From: Marinitoga aeolica
GTDB lineage: Bacteria; Thermotogota; Thermotogae; Petrotogales; Petrotogaceae
DNA length: 64,000 nt
Reading direction: 5' to 3'
NCBI RefSeq assembly: GCF_029910535.1
Contig: NZ_CP069362.1
Span: 1,426,001-1,490,000, forward strand
The notes beneath the pieces are model-generated. The model was given only the letters and a program-made list of their open reading frames with translations, was not told where the DNA came from and made no database searches. Positions 35,555-45,181 of the stretch are shown piece by piece; the first letter of the stretch is position 1; each line of letters begins with the position of its first letter. Made by a program: the position numbers and the translations under genes.

Positions 35555-36042
35555 GTAATTTGATTTTTGGATTTGGATTATTGATATTTGTAATAATACT
35601 TTATGTTTATTTATTTAAAAGCAAAGGAAAAAAGGAATTTAAGAAAGCTGTGAAAAAAGGAAATAAAAACCTTATTCAAAATTCTATTAGAATATTTTCA
35701 ATATTTTTAATTATAGGAATTTTACAAAATTTTCTCTCTCCAAAACAAGTTGGTGATTTTTTATTGAATTTTTCTGGGGTGAAAGGTATAATAACAGGAT
35801 TATTTACTGGAGCAATAATGATGGGGCCTCCAGCTTCAGGATATCCTATTGCTCAATATCTATTTGAAAATAATGCGAGTGTATCTCTTGTTTCATCGTT
35901 TTTGCTTTCCTGGGTTATGCTTGGAATAATTTTTATAACCTATGAATTGCAAAATTTTGGAAAGAAATTTACTATTGTGCGAAATCTCTATTCAATAATA
36001 TCAATAATAATTATCGCATATTTAATGGAGTTGATATTATGA
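35551..36042 (+). CDS. Half-size permease, ArsP/DUF318-like (first half)
   Basis: 163 residues, four or five hydrophobic segments. The motif MMGPPASGYP near residue 90 is the hallmark of ArsP_1-type permeases, which are normally single proteins of 300 or more residues with two such repeats. Here the halves are separate genes overlapping by 4 bp (ATGA). The substrate is unknown; known members move organoarsenicals or are linked to metal and thioredoxin genes. Overlaps the LUD gene by 4 bp as well. Confidence 0.7.
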   Translation: MSNLIFGFGLLIFVIILYVYLFKSKGKKEFKKAVKKGNKNLIQNSIRIFSIFLIIGILQNFLSPKQVGDFLLNFSGVKGIITGLFTGAIMMGPPASGYPIAQYLFENNASVSLVSSFLLSWVMLGIIFITYELQNFGKKFTIVRNLYSIISIIIIAYLMELIL

Positions 36043-36539
36043 AAAATTTTATAAAAAATTATAAAGTAGAAATAATCATTTTTTTAATAGCAATAATACT
36101 AATATTTTTCAATCCAGATAAAGCAATACTTGGAATAAAATATGCAGTAAAAACATTTTTATATCTTTTGCCTATTATTGTAAGTGTAGCTTATTTAACA
36201 GGTTTTATTTCTGAAATAATACCAAAACAAACAATAAAAAAATTTGTAGGAAAAGAAAGTGGATTTAAAGGAAAATTATTAGGTGGTATTTTTGGTACTT
36301 TAATGATAGGACCAGCATATGCTTTTTACCCTTTTTTCGCAGAATTAATAAATAATGGTGCGAATATTGGGGTGATTGCAGTAACAATTGCTGCCTGGTC
36401 CATTAAAATTCAATGGTTACCATTTGCATTATCAATATTGGATATAAAATTTGTTTTGTTGTTGAATCTATTTATAATAATTTATGCATTTTCAAGTGGA
36501 TATATTATGGAGTTGTTTTTTAAAAGTAAAAAATTATAA
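36039..36539 (+). CDS. Half-size permease, ArsP/DUF318-like (second half)
   Basis: 166 residues, about five hydrophobic segments. The motif LMIGPAYAFYP near residue 88 mirrors the GPPASGYP motif of the preceding half, as expected for the second inverted repeat of an ArsP_1 permease. It ends the ArsR-controlled operon. Probably forms a heterodimer with the preceding protein. Confidence 0.7.
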   Translation: MKNFIKNYKVEIIIFLIAIILIFFNPDKAILGIKYAVKTFLYLLPIIVSVAYLTGFISEIIPKQTIKKFVGKESGFKGKLLGGIFGTLMIGPAYAFYPFFAELINNGANIGVIAVTIAAWSIKIQWLPFALSILDIKFVLLLNLFIIIYAFSSGYIMELFFKSKKL

Positions 36540-36551
36540 AAAACTAAAAGC

Positions 36552-36782
36552 AGACTGTTGACAAAATAAAATATGAAAAAATAATGTGAAAGAATCCTTG
36601 AAAATTCCCGAAAAAATGTGAATGGAGCCTGACAATTTTGCATGGATGCAAAATTGAGCGAAACCGAACATGGATGTGAGTTTGAGCGCCAGGCAAGAAC
36701 GAACATTTTTGAGGAATAAGAATTTTCACTGGATGAATGAATATTATTTTGAATATTTTATTTTGTACTTTGTATACAAACT
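36552..36782. repeat. MITE-like structured repeat, copy 2 (231 bp)
   Basis: Same family as 20475-20757, in inverted orientation. Ends AGACTGTTGACAAA and, on the complement, AGTTTGTATACAAA; shared inner blocks GAAAATTC and the CCTCAAAAATG/CATTTTTGAGG segment. A 10-bp direct repeat AAACTAAAAG lies at 36541-36550 and 36778-36787 and may be a target-site duplication, although its second copy partly overlaps the element end. The core holds two 28-bp units beginning CATGGATG (36641 and 36669), each with TTGAGCG, and a hairpin ATTTTGCAT / ATGCAAAAT. No coding potential. Confidence 0.65.
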
Positions 36783-36812
36783 AAAAGTGATGATATTTTT
36801 ATCATCACTTTT
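36783..36812. terminator. Terminator after the metal-resistance operon and repeat
   Basis: A 12-bp perfect stem AAAAGTGATGAT / ATCATCACTTTT (36783-36794 and 36801-36812), followed by TTATTTTTAATT. No other terminator precedes it after the permease genes, so the repeat element is probably transcribed with the operon. Confidence 0.8.
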
Positions 36813-36859
36813 TATTTTTAATTACAAAGAAATATTTTAGAAATAAAAATAATATAAAA

Positions 36860-36888
36860 TTATTTCGTATGCGAAATATTTCTATACA
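36860..36888 (+). promoter_or_regulatory. Candidate promoter with embedded MarR-type palindrome
   Basis: A weak -35 TTATTT (36860-36865), 17-bp spacer and -10 TATACA (36883-36888). A perfect palindrome ATTTCG-TATG-CGAAAT (36862-36877) overlaps the -35 and spacer. The MarR gene is the second gene of this operon, so self-repression here is a simple reading. Confidence 0.5.
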
Positions 36889-36936
36889 AAATATTTGAAT
36901 ACAAAATTTATAAAAAAATAATTATAGGAGGTTAAT

Positions 36937-37698
36937 ATGAAAATAATTGCTATTAATTCAAGTATGAGAAAAGGAAGAACATACGAATTATTAACTAATA
37001 TAGGTAAAAAACTTGATTATGATTTCGAAATAATTAATCTTAAAGATTATAAGATTAATTATTGTTTGGGTTGTGAGGTCTGTATAAAAAAAGATTATTG
37101 TGTAATCAAAGATGATGTTGAGAAATTAAAAGAAAAGTTAATTAATGCAGACGGGATAATAATTAGTACACCAGTATATATTGAAAATATTTCAGGGGCA
37201 TTAAAAACCTTCTTTGATAGAAATTGTAAATGGGTACATAGATCTGAGTTAATAGGTAAACCAGTATTATTAGTTTCTACCACTGCAGGTAGTGGTTTAA
37301 AAGAAGTTTTAAATTATTTAGAAAGTGTTGTTATTTCATGGGGTATGAAGCCTTGTGGGAAAATCGGTAGAAAAATACAAGAAAAAAAAGATGTGTCATC
37401 AGAAGAATTACAACTTTTTATTGATAATATTGAAGGTAAATCTAAAAAAGAAATAATAAAATTATCTAGACTTATTAGATTTCAAGTTCAAAAAGCAATG
37501 TCAACAAATTTATTAGATTTAGATAAACATTTTTGGGAAAAAAACGGATTAATAATTAAAAGTTATTTTTATGAAGAAAATACAAAAATCAATCCAATTT
37601 CCAAATTTATCTCAAATCAATTTGGAAAATTTTTATCTAAAAAAATAAGGGAAAATGCTCAAAAAGTAAAAATACAAGGCGGTGATAAAATTGGATAA
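36937..37698 (+). CDS. Flavodoxin-fold NAD(P)H-dependent FMN reductase family protein
   Basis: 253 residues. The N-terminal flavodoxin-like fold has the FMN phosphate loop NSSMRKGRTYELL (residues 6-18), YCLGCEVCIKKDYC (three Cys, a feature of the iron-sulfur flavoprotein/WrbA-like group) and the TPVYIENISGALKTFFDR segment near 83. The C-terminal 90 residues are Lys-rich with no known domain. It probably reduces quinones or xenobiotics. RBS AGGAGG before the ATG. First gene of an operon with a MarR regulator and a drug-type ABC exporter, which suggests a response to toxic organic compounds. Confidence 0.8.
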   Translation: MKIIAINSSMRKGRTYELLTNIGKKLDYDFEIINLKDYKINYCLGCEVCIKKDYCVIKDDVEKLKEKLINADGIIISTPVYIENISGALKTFFDRNCKWVHRSELIGKPVLLVSTTAGSGLKEVLNYLESVVISWGMKPCGKIGRKIQEKKDVSSEELQLFIDNIEGKSKKEIIKLSRLIRFQVQKAMSTNLLDLDKHFWEKNGLIIKSYFYEENTKINPISKFISNQFGKFLSKKIRENAQKVKIQGGDKIG

Positions 37699-38116
37699 GA
37701 CGTATGAAATTATTGTCTTATTTAAAGAAATAAAAGAAGCAGTAAAGAAAACGATGGTTACAAGTTTTAAGGATGTTGATATTACATCATCTCAATGGTT
37801 GGTATTGGGTGTATTATTAAAAAACGGTAAAATGACTATGAGTAAGTTAAGTAAATATGTTGGCTTATCAAATAGCACTGTTTCTGGTATAGTAGATCGA
37901 TTAGAAAGACAAGGATACGTTGTGAGAATTCGTGATGAAAAAGATAGAAGAAAGGTTTATGTTAAAGTTACAGATAAGTTTAATGAAGTAGCTAAAAAAA
38001 GTCATATGAGTATTGAAAAGAGTATTGAAAAAAAATTAAAAAATATATCAGAGGAAGATATAAATAAAGTAATAGAAGGATTGAAAATTCTTAAGAAAAT
38101 ATTTGAAGAAAAATAA
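37691..38116 (+). CDS. MarR-family transcriptional regulator
   Basis: 141 residues. The winged helix-turn-helix MTMSKLSKYVGLSNSTVSGIVDRLERQGYVVR and the wing RDEKDRRKVYVKVT are canonical MarR. The start is taken as TTG at 37691, with AAGGCGGTG just upstream; an in-frame GTG at 37682 overlaps that RBS. It overlaps the end of the reductase gene and precedes the ABC exporter by 23 bp. Likely represses its own operon until a small-molecule ligand binds; the palindrome at 36862 is the probable site. Confidence 0.88.
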   Translation: MDKTYEIIVLFKEIKEAVKKTMVTSFKDVDITSSQWLVLGVLLKNGKMTMSKLSKYVGLSNSTVSGIVDRLERQGYVVRIRDEKDRRKVYVKVTDKFNEVAKKSHMSIEKSIEKKLKNISEEDINKVIEGLKILKKIFEEK

Positions 38117-38139
38117 AATAATGAAAAGGAGTAGATAGA

Positions 38140-40338
38140 ATGCTAAAGATTATAAAATATTTAAAGCCATATACATTTTTTCTTATATTAGCGGTTCTAT
38201 TACTATATATTCAGGCAATGACAAATTTAGCTCTTCCAGATTATATGTCTGAAATAGTAAATGTTGGTATACAACAAAATGGGGTACAAGATACTATTCC
38301 TAAGGTTGTTAGAAGCAGTCAAATGAAAAATCTTTTTTTGTTTATGTCTAATGAAGATAAGAAAAAAGTACTTGAAAACTATGAATATATAAAAAAGGGT
38401 AGTGAAAAATATGATATATATTCAAAAGAATATCCAATCTTAGAAAAAGAACCAATATATGTTTTAAAAGATACTGTAGATACCAATGGACTTAATAATA
38501 TATTTGCTAAATCTTTTTTTGCTGTTCAAGCAATAGAAAAAGGTCAAACAGAAGGCTTAAATATTAATAAAAATAGCAAATTAAATATATTTAAATTATT
38601 AATATTTGTTCCTCAACAACAAAGATTGGATTTTGTAAATAATATTTATGAAAAAATTAGTGTCATGGGAGACGAAATGATAAGACAATCTTTAATAATG
38701 GCTATTAAAGATGAATATGAAAAGGTAGGAATTGATTTATACAAAGTTCAAAGAAATTATATTTTAAAATCTGGTAGCATAATGCTTCTAATAACTTTAA
38801 TAGGTGCAGTTGCGGCAATATTGGTGGGATTATTAGCCTCAAAAACAGCAGGCGGATTGGCGAGAGACCTTAGAGAAAAATTATTTACAAAAGTTGAAAA
38901 TTTTGCTGGAGAAGAATTTGATAAGTTTTCTACAGCTTCTTTAATTACAAGAACAACTAATGATATTACACAGATACAAAATGTTATGGTTATATTAATA
39001 AGGATAATGTTTTATGCCCCAATATTAAGTATAGGAGGTATTATTAAGGCTTTAGATAAAAGTGTTTCAATGTCTTGGACTATAGCGGTTGCAGTTATTT
39101 CTTTGTTGGGTGTTATTTCTGTTATATTTGCATTTGCACTACCAAAATTTAAGTTAATACAAAAATTAGTTGATAAACTAAATCTTGTTTCAAGAGAAAA
39201 TTTAACAGGTATGATGGTTATAAGGGCATTTAATACAGATGAAAAAGAAAAAGATAGGTTTGATGAGGTTAATAAGGAATTGACAAAAACATCATTGTTT
39301 GTTGGAAGATTAATGTCATTTTTAATGCCTGCAATGATGTTTGTACTTAATGGAGTTATGTTGCTGATTATTTGGGTCGGTGCACATCAGGTTAATAATT
39401 TTGATATTCAAGTAGGAGATATGATGGCATTTATGCAATATGCTATGCAAATAATTTTCTCATTTTTGATGATGGCTATGATATTTATCTTTTTACCAAG
39501 AGCTTCAGTATCTGCAACACGTGTGGCAGAAGTTTTAGAAACTCAACCATCAATAAAAGACCCAGAAGAACCAAAGACTCTAAATAATAAAGTAAAAGGC
39601 GTTGTGGAATTCAAGAATGTATATTTTAAATATCCCGGTGGTGAGGATTATGCTCTGAAAGGTATTAATTTTAAAGCTTTACCTGGACAAATGACAGCAA
39701 TTATTGGATCTACTGGTTCTGGGAAATCCACATTGGTGAATTTGATACCAAGATTTTATGATGTTAGTGAAGGACAGGTTTTAATAGATGATATAGATGT
39801 GAGAGAATTGACACAACATGAATTAAGGGAATATATTGGATATGTACCCCAAAAAACAACATTATTTAGTGGAACAATAGAATCAAACATAAAGTATGGT
39901 AATGAGAATTTAAGTGATGAAGAAATGGAAAAAGTTGCTGATATAGCGGAAGCTCTTGAATTTATTAATAAACTTCCGAAAAGATTCAAAGAAGAAGTTT
40001 CTCAAGGAGGTGTTAATTTTTCAGGTGGTCAAAAACAACGTTTATCCATAGCAAGAGCATTAGCCAAAAAAGCAAAGATATATGTTTTTGATGATAGTTT
40101 TTCAGCATTAGATTTCAAAACTGATTTAAATGTGAGAAGAAAATTAAAATCATATACAAAGGATAGCACTATTATTTTAGTTGCGCAAAGAATTTCTACG
40201 GTGATTAATGCAGACCAGATAATAGTGTTAGATAAAGGTGAAATAGTTGGAAAAGGAACACATAAAGAGCTTATGAATACATGTCCGGTTTATAGAGAGA
40301 TTGCCTACTCTCAACTGTCAGAGGAGGAGTTAGCATGA
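38140..40338 (+). CDS. Heterodimeric multidrug ABC exporter subunit, TM287-like, with large extracellular insertion
   Basis: 732 residues: a six-helix transmembrane domain plus nucleotide-binding domain. Walker A GSTGSGKST and a canonical signature FSGGQKQR are present, but Walker B ends in FDDS, with Asp in place of the catalytic Glu. This is the degenerate partner pattern of T. maritima TM287. Between helix 1 and helix 2 (about residues 45-210) lies a 150-residue charged insertion absent from TM287, presumably outside the cell. RBS AAAAGGAG. The second subunit starts inside its stop codon. Confidence 0.9.
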   Translation: MLKIIKYLKPYTFFLILAVLLLYIQAMTNLALPDYMSEIVNVGIQQNGVQDTIPKVVRSSQMKNLFLFMSNEDKKKVLENYEYIKKGSEKYDIYSKEYPILEKEPIYVLKDTVDTNGLNNIFAKSFFAVQAIEKGQTEGLNINKNSKLNIFKLLIFVPQQQRLDFVNNIYEKISVMGDEMIRQSLIMAIKDEYEKVGIDLYKVQRNYILKSGSIMLLITLIGAVAAILVGLLASKTAGGLARDLREKLFTKVENFAGEEFDKFSTASLITRTTNDITQIQNVMVILIRIMFYAPILSIGGIIKALDKSVSMSWTIAVAVISLLGVISVIFAFALPKFKLIQKLVDKLNLVSRENLTGMMVIRAFNTDEKEKDRFDEVNKELTKTSLFVGRLMSFLMPAMMFVLNGVMLLIIWVGAHQVNNFDIQVGDMMAFMQYAMQIIFSFLMMAMIFIFLPRASVSATRVAEVLETQPSIKDPEEPKTLNNKVKGVVEFKNVYFKYPGGEDYALKGINFKALPGQMTAIIGSTGSGKSTLVNLIPRFYDVSEGQVLIDDIDVRELTQHELREYIGYVPQKTTLFSGTIESNIKYGNENLSDEEMEKVADIAEALEFINKLPKRFKEEVSQGGVNFSGGQKQRLSIARALAKKAKIYVFDDSFSALDFKTDLNVRRKLKSYTKDSTIILVAQRISTVINADQIIVLDKGEIVGKGTHKELMNTCPVYREIAYSQLSEEELA

Positions 40339-42188
40339 GTGAAAGAAAATCACAACAAAGACATAGAGGTCCAGGTGGAGGTCCAATGATGAGAGGGCCT
40401 GTTGAAAAAGCTAAAGATTTTAAAGGAACAATGAAAAGGTTAATAAAATATCTTTCTCCATATAAAATTCCATTAATTATTGCGATTATATTTGCTATGA
40501 TAAGTGCCACTTTTTCTATAATCGGTCCAAAGATTTTAGGTAAGGTAACAACAAAAATTTTTGAAGGAATTATGGGTAAAATAATGGGAACATCTAATGG
40601 TATAGATTTCATATATATAGGAAGGATTATGTTTATTTTATTGGGGATATATACTTTGAGCGCATTATTTGGTTATATACAGGGATGGTTAATGACAGGT
40701 GTATCAATGAAAGTTACTTATAATTTAAGAAAGCAAATTATGGATAAAATTCATAAAATGCCTCTAAAGTATTTTGATGGAACAAATCATGGAGAAATAC
40801 TTTCAAGAATAACAAATGATGTGGATACAGTAAATAATACTTTAAACCAAAGTTTATCTCAGATAATTACTTCTTTGACAACAATTATTGGAGTTTTAGT
40901 AATGATGTTGTCTATTAGTTGGCAAATGACTTTAGTTAGCATTATAATTTTACCTATATCTGGATTTTTAATGATGTTTATTATTAAACATTCACAAAAA
41001 TATTTTAAGAAAAGACAAGACTTTTTGGGACATGTTAATGGTCATGTTGAAGAGATGTATGGTGGTCATGTAATAATGAGAGCTTTTAATGGCGAAGAGA
41101 AAAGTATTAAGAAATTTATTGGAATGAATAAGCAACTGTACGATGCTGAATGGAAATCTCAGTTTTTATCAAGTATGATGATGCCATTGATGAATTTTGT
41201 GGGGAATCTTGGGTATGTAGTCGTAGCTGTTATGGGAGGATGGTTTGCAGCAAAAAGAATTATAGAGGTAGGAGATATTCAAGCATTTATTCAATATGTA
41301 AGATCTTTTACGCAACCAATTGCACAAGTAGCGAATATTTCTAATGTTTTCCAGCAAACGGCGGCAGCTGCAGAACGTGTGTTTGAATTTTTAGATGAAG
41401 AAGAAGAAATCGAAGATGCGGAAATTCCATTAAAAATTGATAATATTAAGGGTAAGGTAGAATTTAAAAACGTAAAATTTGGATATAATCCAGAAAAAAT
41501 TGTTATAAAAAATTTCTCAGAAATAATTCAACCTGGTCAAACGGCGGCTATAGTTGGACCCACTGGCGCAGGAAAAACAACACTTGTAAAATTATTAATG
41601 AGATTTTATGATGTTAATGATGGGGTTATTTTAATAGATGACCAGGATATTAGAAAATTTTCAAGAAAAGATTTAAGATCGATATTTGGTATGGTTTTAC
41701 AAGATACATGGCTATTTAATGGAACTATCATGGATAATATAAGATATGGAAGATTGGATGCGACGGATGAAGAGGTAATTGAAGCTGCAAAAATGGCTTA
41801 TGTTGATAGTTTTGTTCATGCGTTGCCTGGTGGATATAATATGGTTATAAATGAGGAAATGAATAATATATCACAAGGTGAAAAACAGCTTATAACAATT
41901 GCTAGGGCATTTCTTGCAAATCCAAAGATTTTAATATTGGATGAGGCTACCAGCTCTGTGGATACAAGAACAGAAATAAAAGTACAGGAAGCTATGGATA
42001 GATTGATGAGAGGTAGAACAAGTTTTGTAATAGCTCATAGATTATCCACAATAAGAAAGGCTAATCTTATTATTGTTATGAATGAAGGAGATGTTATAGA
42101 ACAAGGTACTCATAAAGAATTGCTAAAGAAAAACGGATTTTATGCTGAATTATATAATTCTCAATTTGAAGTTGCGGAGGAAATATAA
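40335..42188 (+). CDS. Heterodimeric multidrug ABC exporter subunit, TM288-like
   Basis: 617 residues. After a basic, Gly/Arg-rich N-terminus (KSQQRHRGPGGGPMMRG) come six membrane helices and a nucleotide-binding domain with Walker A GPTGAGKTT, Walker B LILDEATSSVD (catalytic Glu present) and a degenerate signature ISQGEKQL in place of LSGGQ. This complements the partner subunit: one intact ATP site is built from this Walker B and the partner's signature, as in TM287/288. Overlaps the first subunit gene by 4 bp (ATGA) and ends at a terminator. Confidence 0.92.
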   Translation: MSERKSQQRHRGPGGGPMMRGPVEKAKDFKGTMKRLIKYLSPYKIPLIIAIIFAMISATFSIIGPKILGKVTTKIFEGIMGKIMGTSNGIDFIYIGRIMFILLGIYTLSALFGYIQGWLMTGVSMKVTYNLRKQIMDKIHKMPLKYFDGTNHGEILSRITNDVDTVNNTLNQSLSQIITSLTTIIGVLVMMLSISWQMTLVSIIILPISGFLMMFIIKHSQKYFKKRQDFLGHVNGHVEEMYGGHVIMRAFNGEEKSIKKFIGMNKQLYDAEWKSQFLSSMMMPLMNFVGNLGYVVVAVMGGWFAAKRIIEVGDIQAFIQYVRSFTQPIAQVANISNVFQQTAAAAERVFEFLDEEEEIEDAEIPLKIDNIKGKVEFKNVKFGYNPEKIVIKNFSEIIQPGQTAAIVGPTGAGKTTLVKLLMRFYDVNDGVILIDDQDIRKFSRKDLRSIFGMVLQDTWLFNGTIMDNIRYGRLDATDEEVIEAAKMAYVDSFVHALPGGYNMVINEEMNNISQGEKQLITIARAFLANPKILILDEATSSVDTRTEIKVQEAMDRLMRGRTSFVIAHRLSTIRKANLIIVMNEGDVIEQGTHKELLKKNGFYAELYNSQFEVAEEI

Positions 42189-42189
42189 T

Positions 42190-42217
42190 AAGGAGCCATA
42201 TCTGGCTCCTTAATTTT
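42190..42217 (+). terminator. Terminator of the MarR/ABC exporter operon
   Basis: A perfect 9-bp stem AAGGAGCCA / TGGCTCCTT (42190-42198 and 42203-42211) followed by AATTTTT, directly after the exporter stop codon. Confidence 0.85.
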
Positions 42218-42241
42218 TCCTTAAAATTATTTTGGATTCTT

Positions 42242-42269
42242 TTGTTTTTTGGAGTATATATGATATAAT
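42242..42269 (+). promoter_or_regulatory. Promoter of the rsmH-ftsI unit
   Basis: -35 TTGTTT (42242-42247), 16-bp spacer, perfect -10 TATAAT (42264-42269). It lies 28 nt before the rsmH start. Confidence 0.6.
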
Positions 42270-42275
42270 TTTTAA

Positions 42276-43184
<909 letters not shown>

Positions 43185-43197
43185 AGGGGGCTAAATT

Positions 43198-43473
43198 ATG
43201 GAAAAACGTCTTAAGTTTTTACCAGCAATAAATCAAAAAACATTGCAAAAAGCAAAAGGGTTATCCATGACTTTTGTTATTTTTTCTTTTTTGATTATAA
43301 TGATGATAGGGTTTATAGTCGCAACATTAAATTTTGGTAATAGAATTCAAACTTTGAAGAATAATGTTTCGATTTTGAATTCGCAAATTTCAGATTATCA
43401 CACCAGAATTCAAACGGTTAATACAGAATTGGATTTTTATAAGCAAGCTCTTCTTGTAATGGAGGAAGATTAA
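43198..43473 (+). CDS. FtsL-like division protein
   Basis: 91 residues: a short basic cytoplasmic N-terminus, one membrane helix (about 26-47), then a coiled coil outside (LKNNVSILNSQISDYHTRIQTVNTEL has heptad spacing). Size, topology and position between rsmH and ftsI are those of FtsL, which links FtsB and FtsI/FtsW at the septum. Sequence identity in this family is always low, so the call rests on context. RBS AAAGGGGG upstream. Confidence 0.65.
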   Translation: MEKRLKFLPAINQKTLQKAKGLSMTFVIFSFLIIMMIGFIVATLNFGNRIQTLKNNVSILNSQISDYHTRIQTVNTELDFYKQALLVMEED

Positions 43474-43477
43474 TTTT

Positions 43478-45181
43478 GTGTTTCGCAAACAGATAACCCT
43501 TCTCACTATAATAGTTCTATATCTCGTATTAATTTCCTATATTTTATTTTTAAAACCATATGAGATAAATAAAAACTATAAAATAAATGAAAATAGTAAA
43601 AAATTAGCGACCTTAATAGATAAAGAAGGTCGCATTATTGCTGTTGACAAAACAATTTATGAAGTCTGGCTGGATTTAAAAACTATGAAAAAAAGAAATA
43701 AGTTTGACCAATTAAAGTCTCAATTAGTAACTTTTTTAAAAGAGAGTGATTTTGAAAAACCATATGTTCTTTTAGGAAAATATGATGATATTTTAGAATT
43801 AAAAACTTACATACCGGAAAGTATTTTAAGGTATTGTAGAATATATAAAACATATGAAAGAAATTATAATACATCATATGATTTAAGGAAAAATATAGGC
43901 GAAAATGGGAAAACTGAGTATGGTATAGAAGCTTATCTATCCAATAATAATTTATTAAATAGCAGGAAAGAAATTAGATTATCATTGGATTTAAGAATGC
44001 AAAAAATTGCTTATGAAGAATTGAGAAAAATGATTAAAGTCCAAAATGCTGAGGGTGGGACAGTAATAATAATGGAAACAAAAACAGGAAAAGTAAGAGC
44101 TGTTGTTTCTGATTATCCCTGGAATATGGCTTTTATGGGATATATTGAACCAGGTTCTACAATGAAACCTATAATATATTCTATTGCACTTGAGGAAAAT
44201 TTAATATCACCATATCAAAAATTTTCTTTAACTCCAACAATATCTCCGGTTCCAGGAGTGAATTTTACAATAGGAGAAGCTGAAGGACATCATTTTACCA
44301 GTCTTGATGCTAAAGACGCAATAGCATATTCTTCAAATGTTGCTGCTGTTAAAGTGATGAAAAAGATAATGGAGAATTTTTCTGAAGAATGGTTATATAA
44401 TAAACTTGAACAAATAGGTTTTGGGGAAAAAACAGGAATAGAGTTTAATAAGGAGATTTCGGGTGTTTTTGCCAAGCCAAAAAAGTGGTATAAAATAACT
44501 CCTTATCAGATTGCTATAGGTCAGGGAATAGGAGTTACCCCTATTCAATTGGTATCTATTTTTAATGTATTTGCTAATGAAGGCAAATATGTAAAACCAA
44601 CTTTTTTAGAAAATAAAACTACACAGAGCTATCAGGTGTTTTCGCCTGAAATAGCTAATTTAATGAAAGATTGGTTAAGATATACTATGCTTAAAGGGAC
44701 TGCTAGAAAAGCATATAAGCCAGGTGTTTTAATAGCAGGTAAGACAGGAACAGCACAAAAAGCTGTTGCTGGAAAAGGATATTCTGATAAGTATTATTCA
44801 TTATTTGTAGGTTTTTTCCCGGCGTCTAAACCAAAATATACAATTGTCTCTATTATTGACGATCCCAAAAAAGAATATTATGGTGGTGAAGTAGCAGCGC
44901 CAGTAGCAACAAATATATTTTTTAGGTTGGAAGAATTTAATTATTCTAATAAAGTAAAAATGATAAAAAATTATTTACCAAATCTTGAAAATAAAAATTT
45001 ATTAGACGCTTTATTTATTTTGAAATCTCTGGGAGTGAGTGAGGAAAAAATAATATTATCTGGAAAAGGGGATTATGTTGTAAAACAGTTTCCAAATACA
45101 TCATATGAGATAAATAAATTGGAATATGTAATATTATACCTGGGAGATGGAAAAAATGAAAAAAATATTGATATACGGTGA
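43478..45181 (+). CDS. ftsI: Septal peptidoglycan transpeptidase (class B PBP)
   Basis: 567 residues. One N-terminal membrane anchor (about 7-25), a short pedestal domain, then a penicillin-binding transpeptidase with the three active-site motifs S227-T-M-K230, S285-S-N287 and K422-T-G-T425. The last 60 residues look like one PASTA-type module (NLLDALFILKSLGVSEEKI). It crosslinks septal peptidoglycan. The pedestal is shorter than in E. coli. Start is GTG at 43478, with GGAGGAAG about 10 nt upstream. Gene order supports FtsI/Pbp2 rather than the elongation PBP. Confidence 0.88.
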   Translation: MFRKQITLLTIIVLYLVLISYILFLKPYEINKNYKINENSKKLATLIDKEGRIIAVDKTIYEVWLDLKTMKKRNKFDQLKSQLVTFLKESDFEKPYVLLGKYDDILELKTYIPESILRYCRIYKTYERNYNTSYDLRKNIGENGKTEYGIEAYLSNNNLLNSRKEIRLSLDLRMQKIAYEELRKMIKVQNAEGGTVIIMETKTGKVRAVVSDYPWNMAFMGYIEPGSTMKPIIYSIALEENLISPYQKFSLTPTISPVPGVNFTIGEAEGHHFTSLDAKDAIAYSSNVAAVKVMKKIMENFSEEWLYNKLEQIGFGEKTGIEFNKEISGVFAKPKKWYKITPYQIAIGQGIGVTPIQLVSIFNVFANEGKYVKPTFLENKTTQSYQVFSPEIANLMKDWLRYTMLKGTARKAYKPGVLIAGKTGTAQKAVAGKGYSDKYYSLFVGFFPASKPKYTIVSIIDDPKKEYYGGEVAAPVATNIFFRLEEFNYSNKVKMIKNYLPNLENKNLLDALFILKSLGVSEEKIILSGKGDYVVKQFPNTSYEINKLEYVILYLGDGKNEKNIDIR

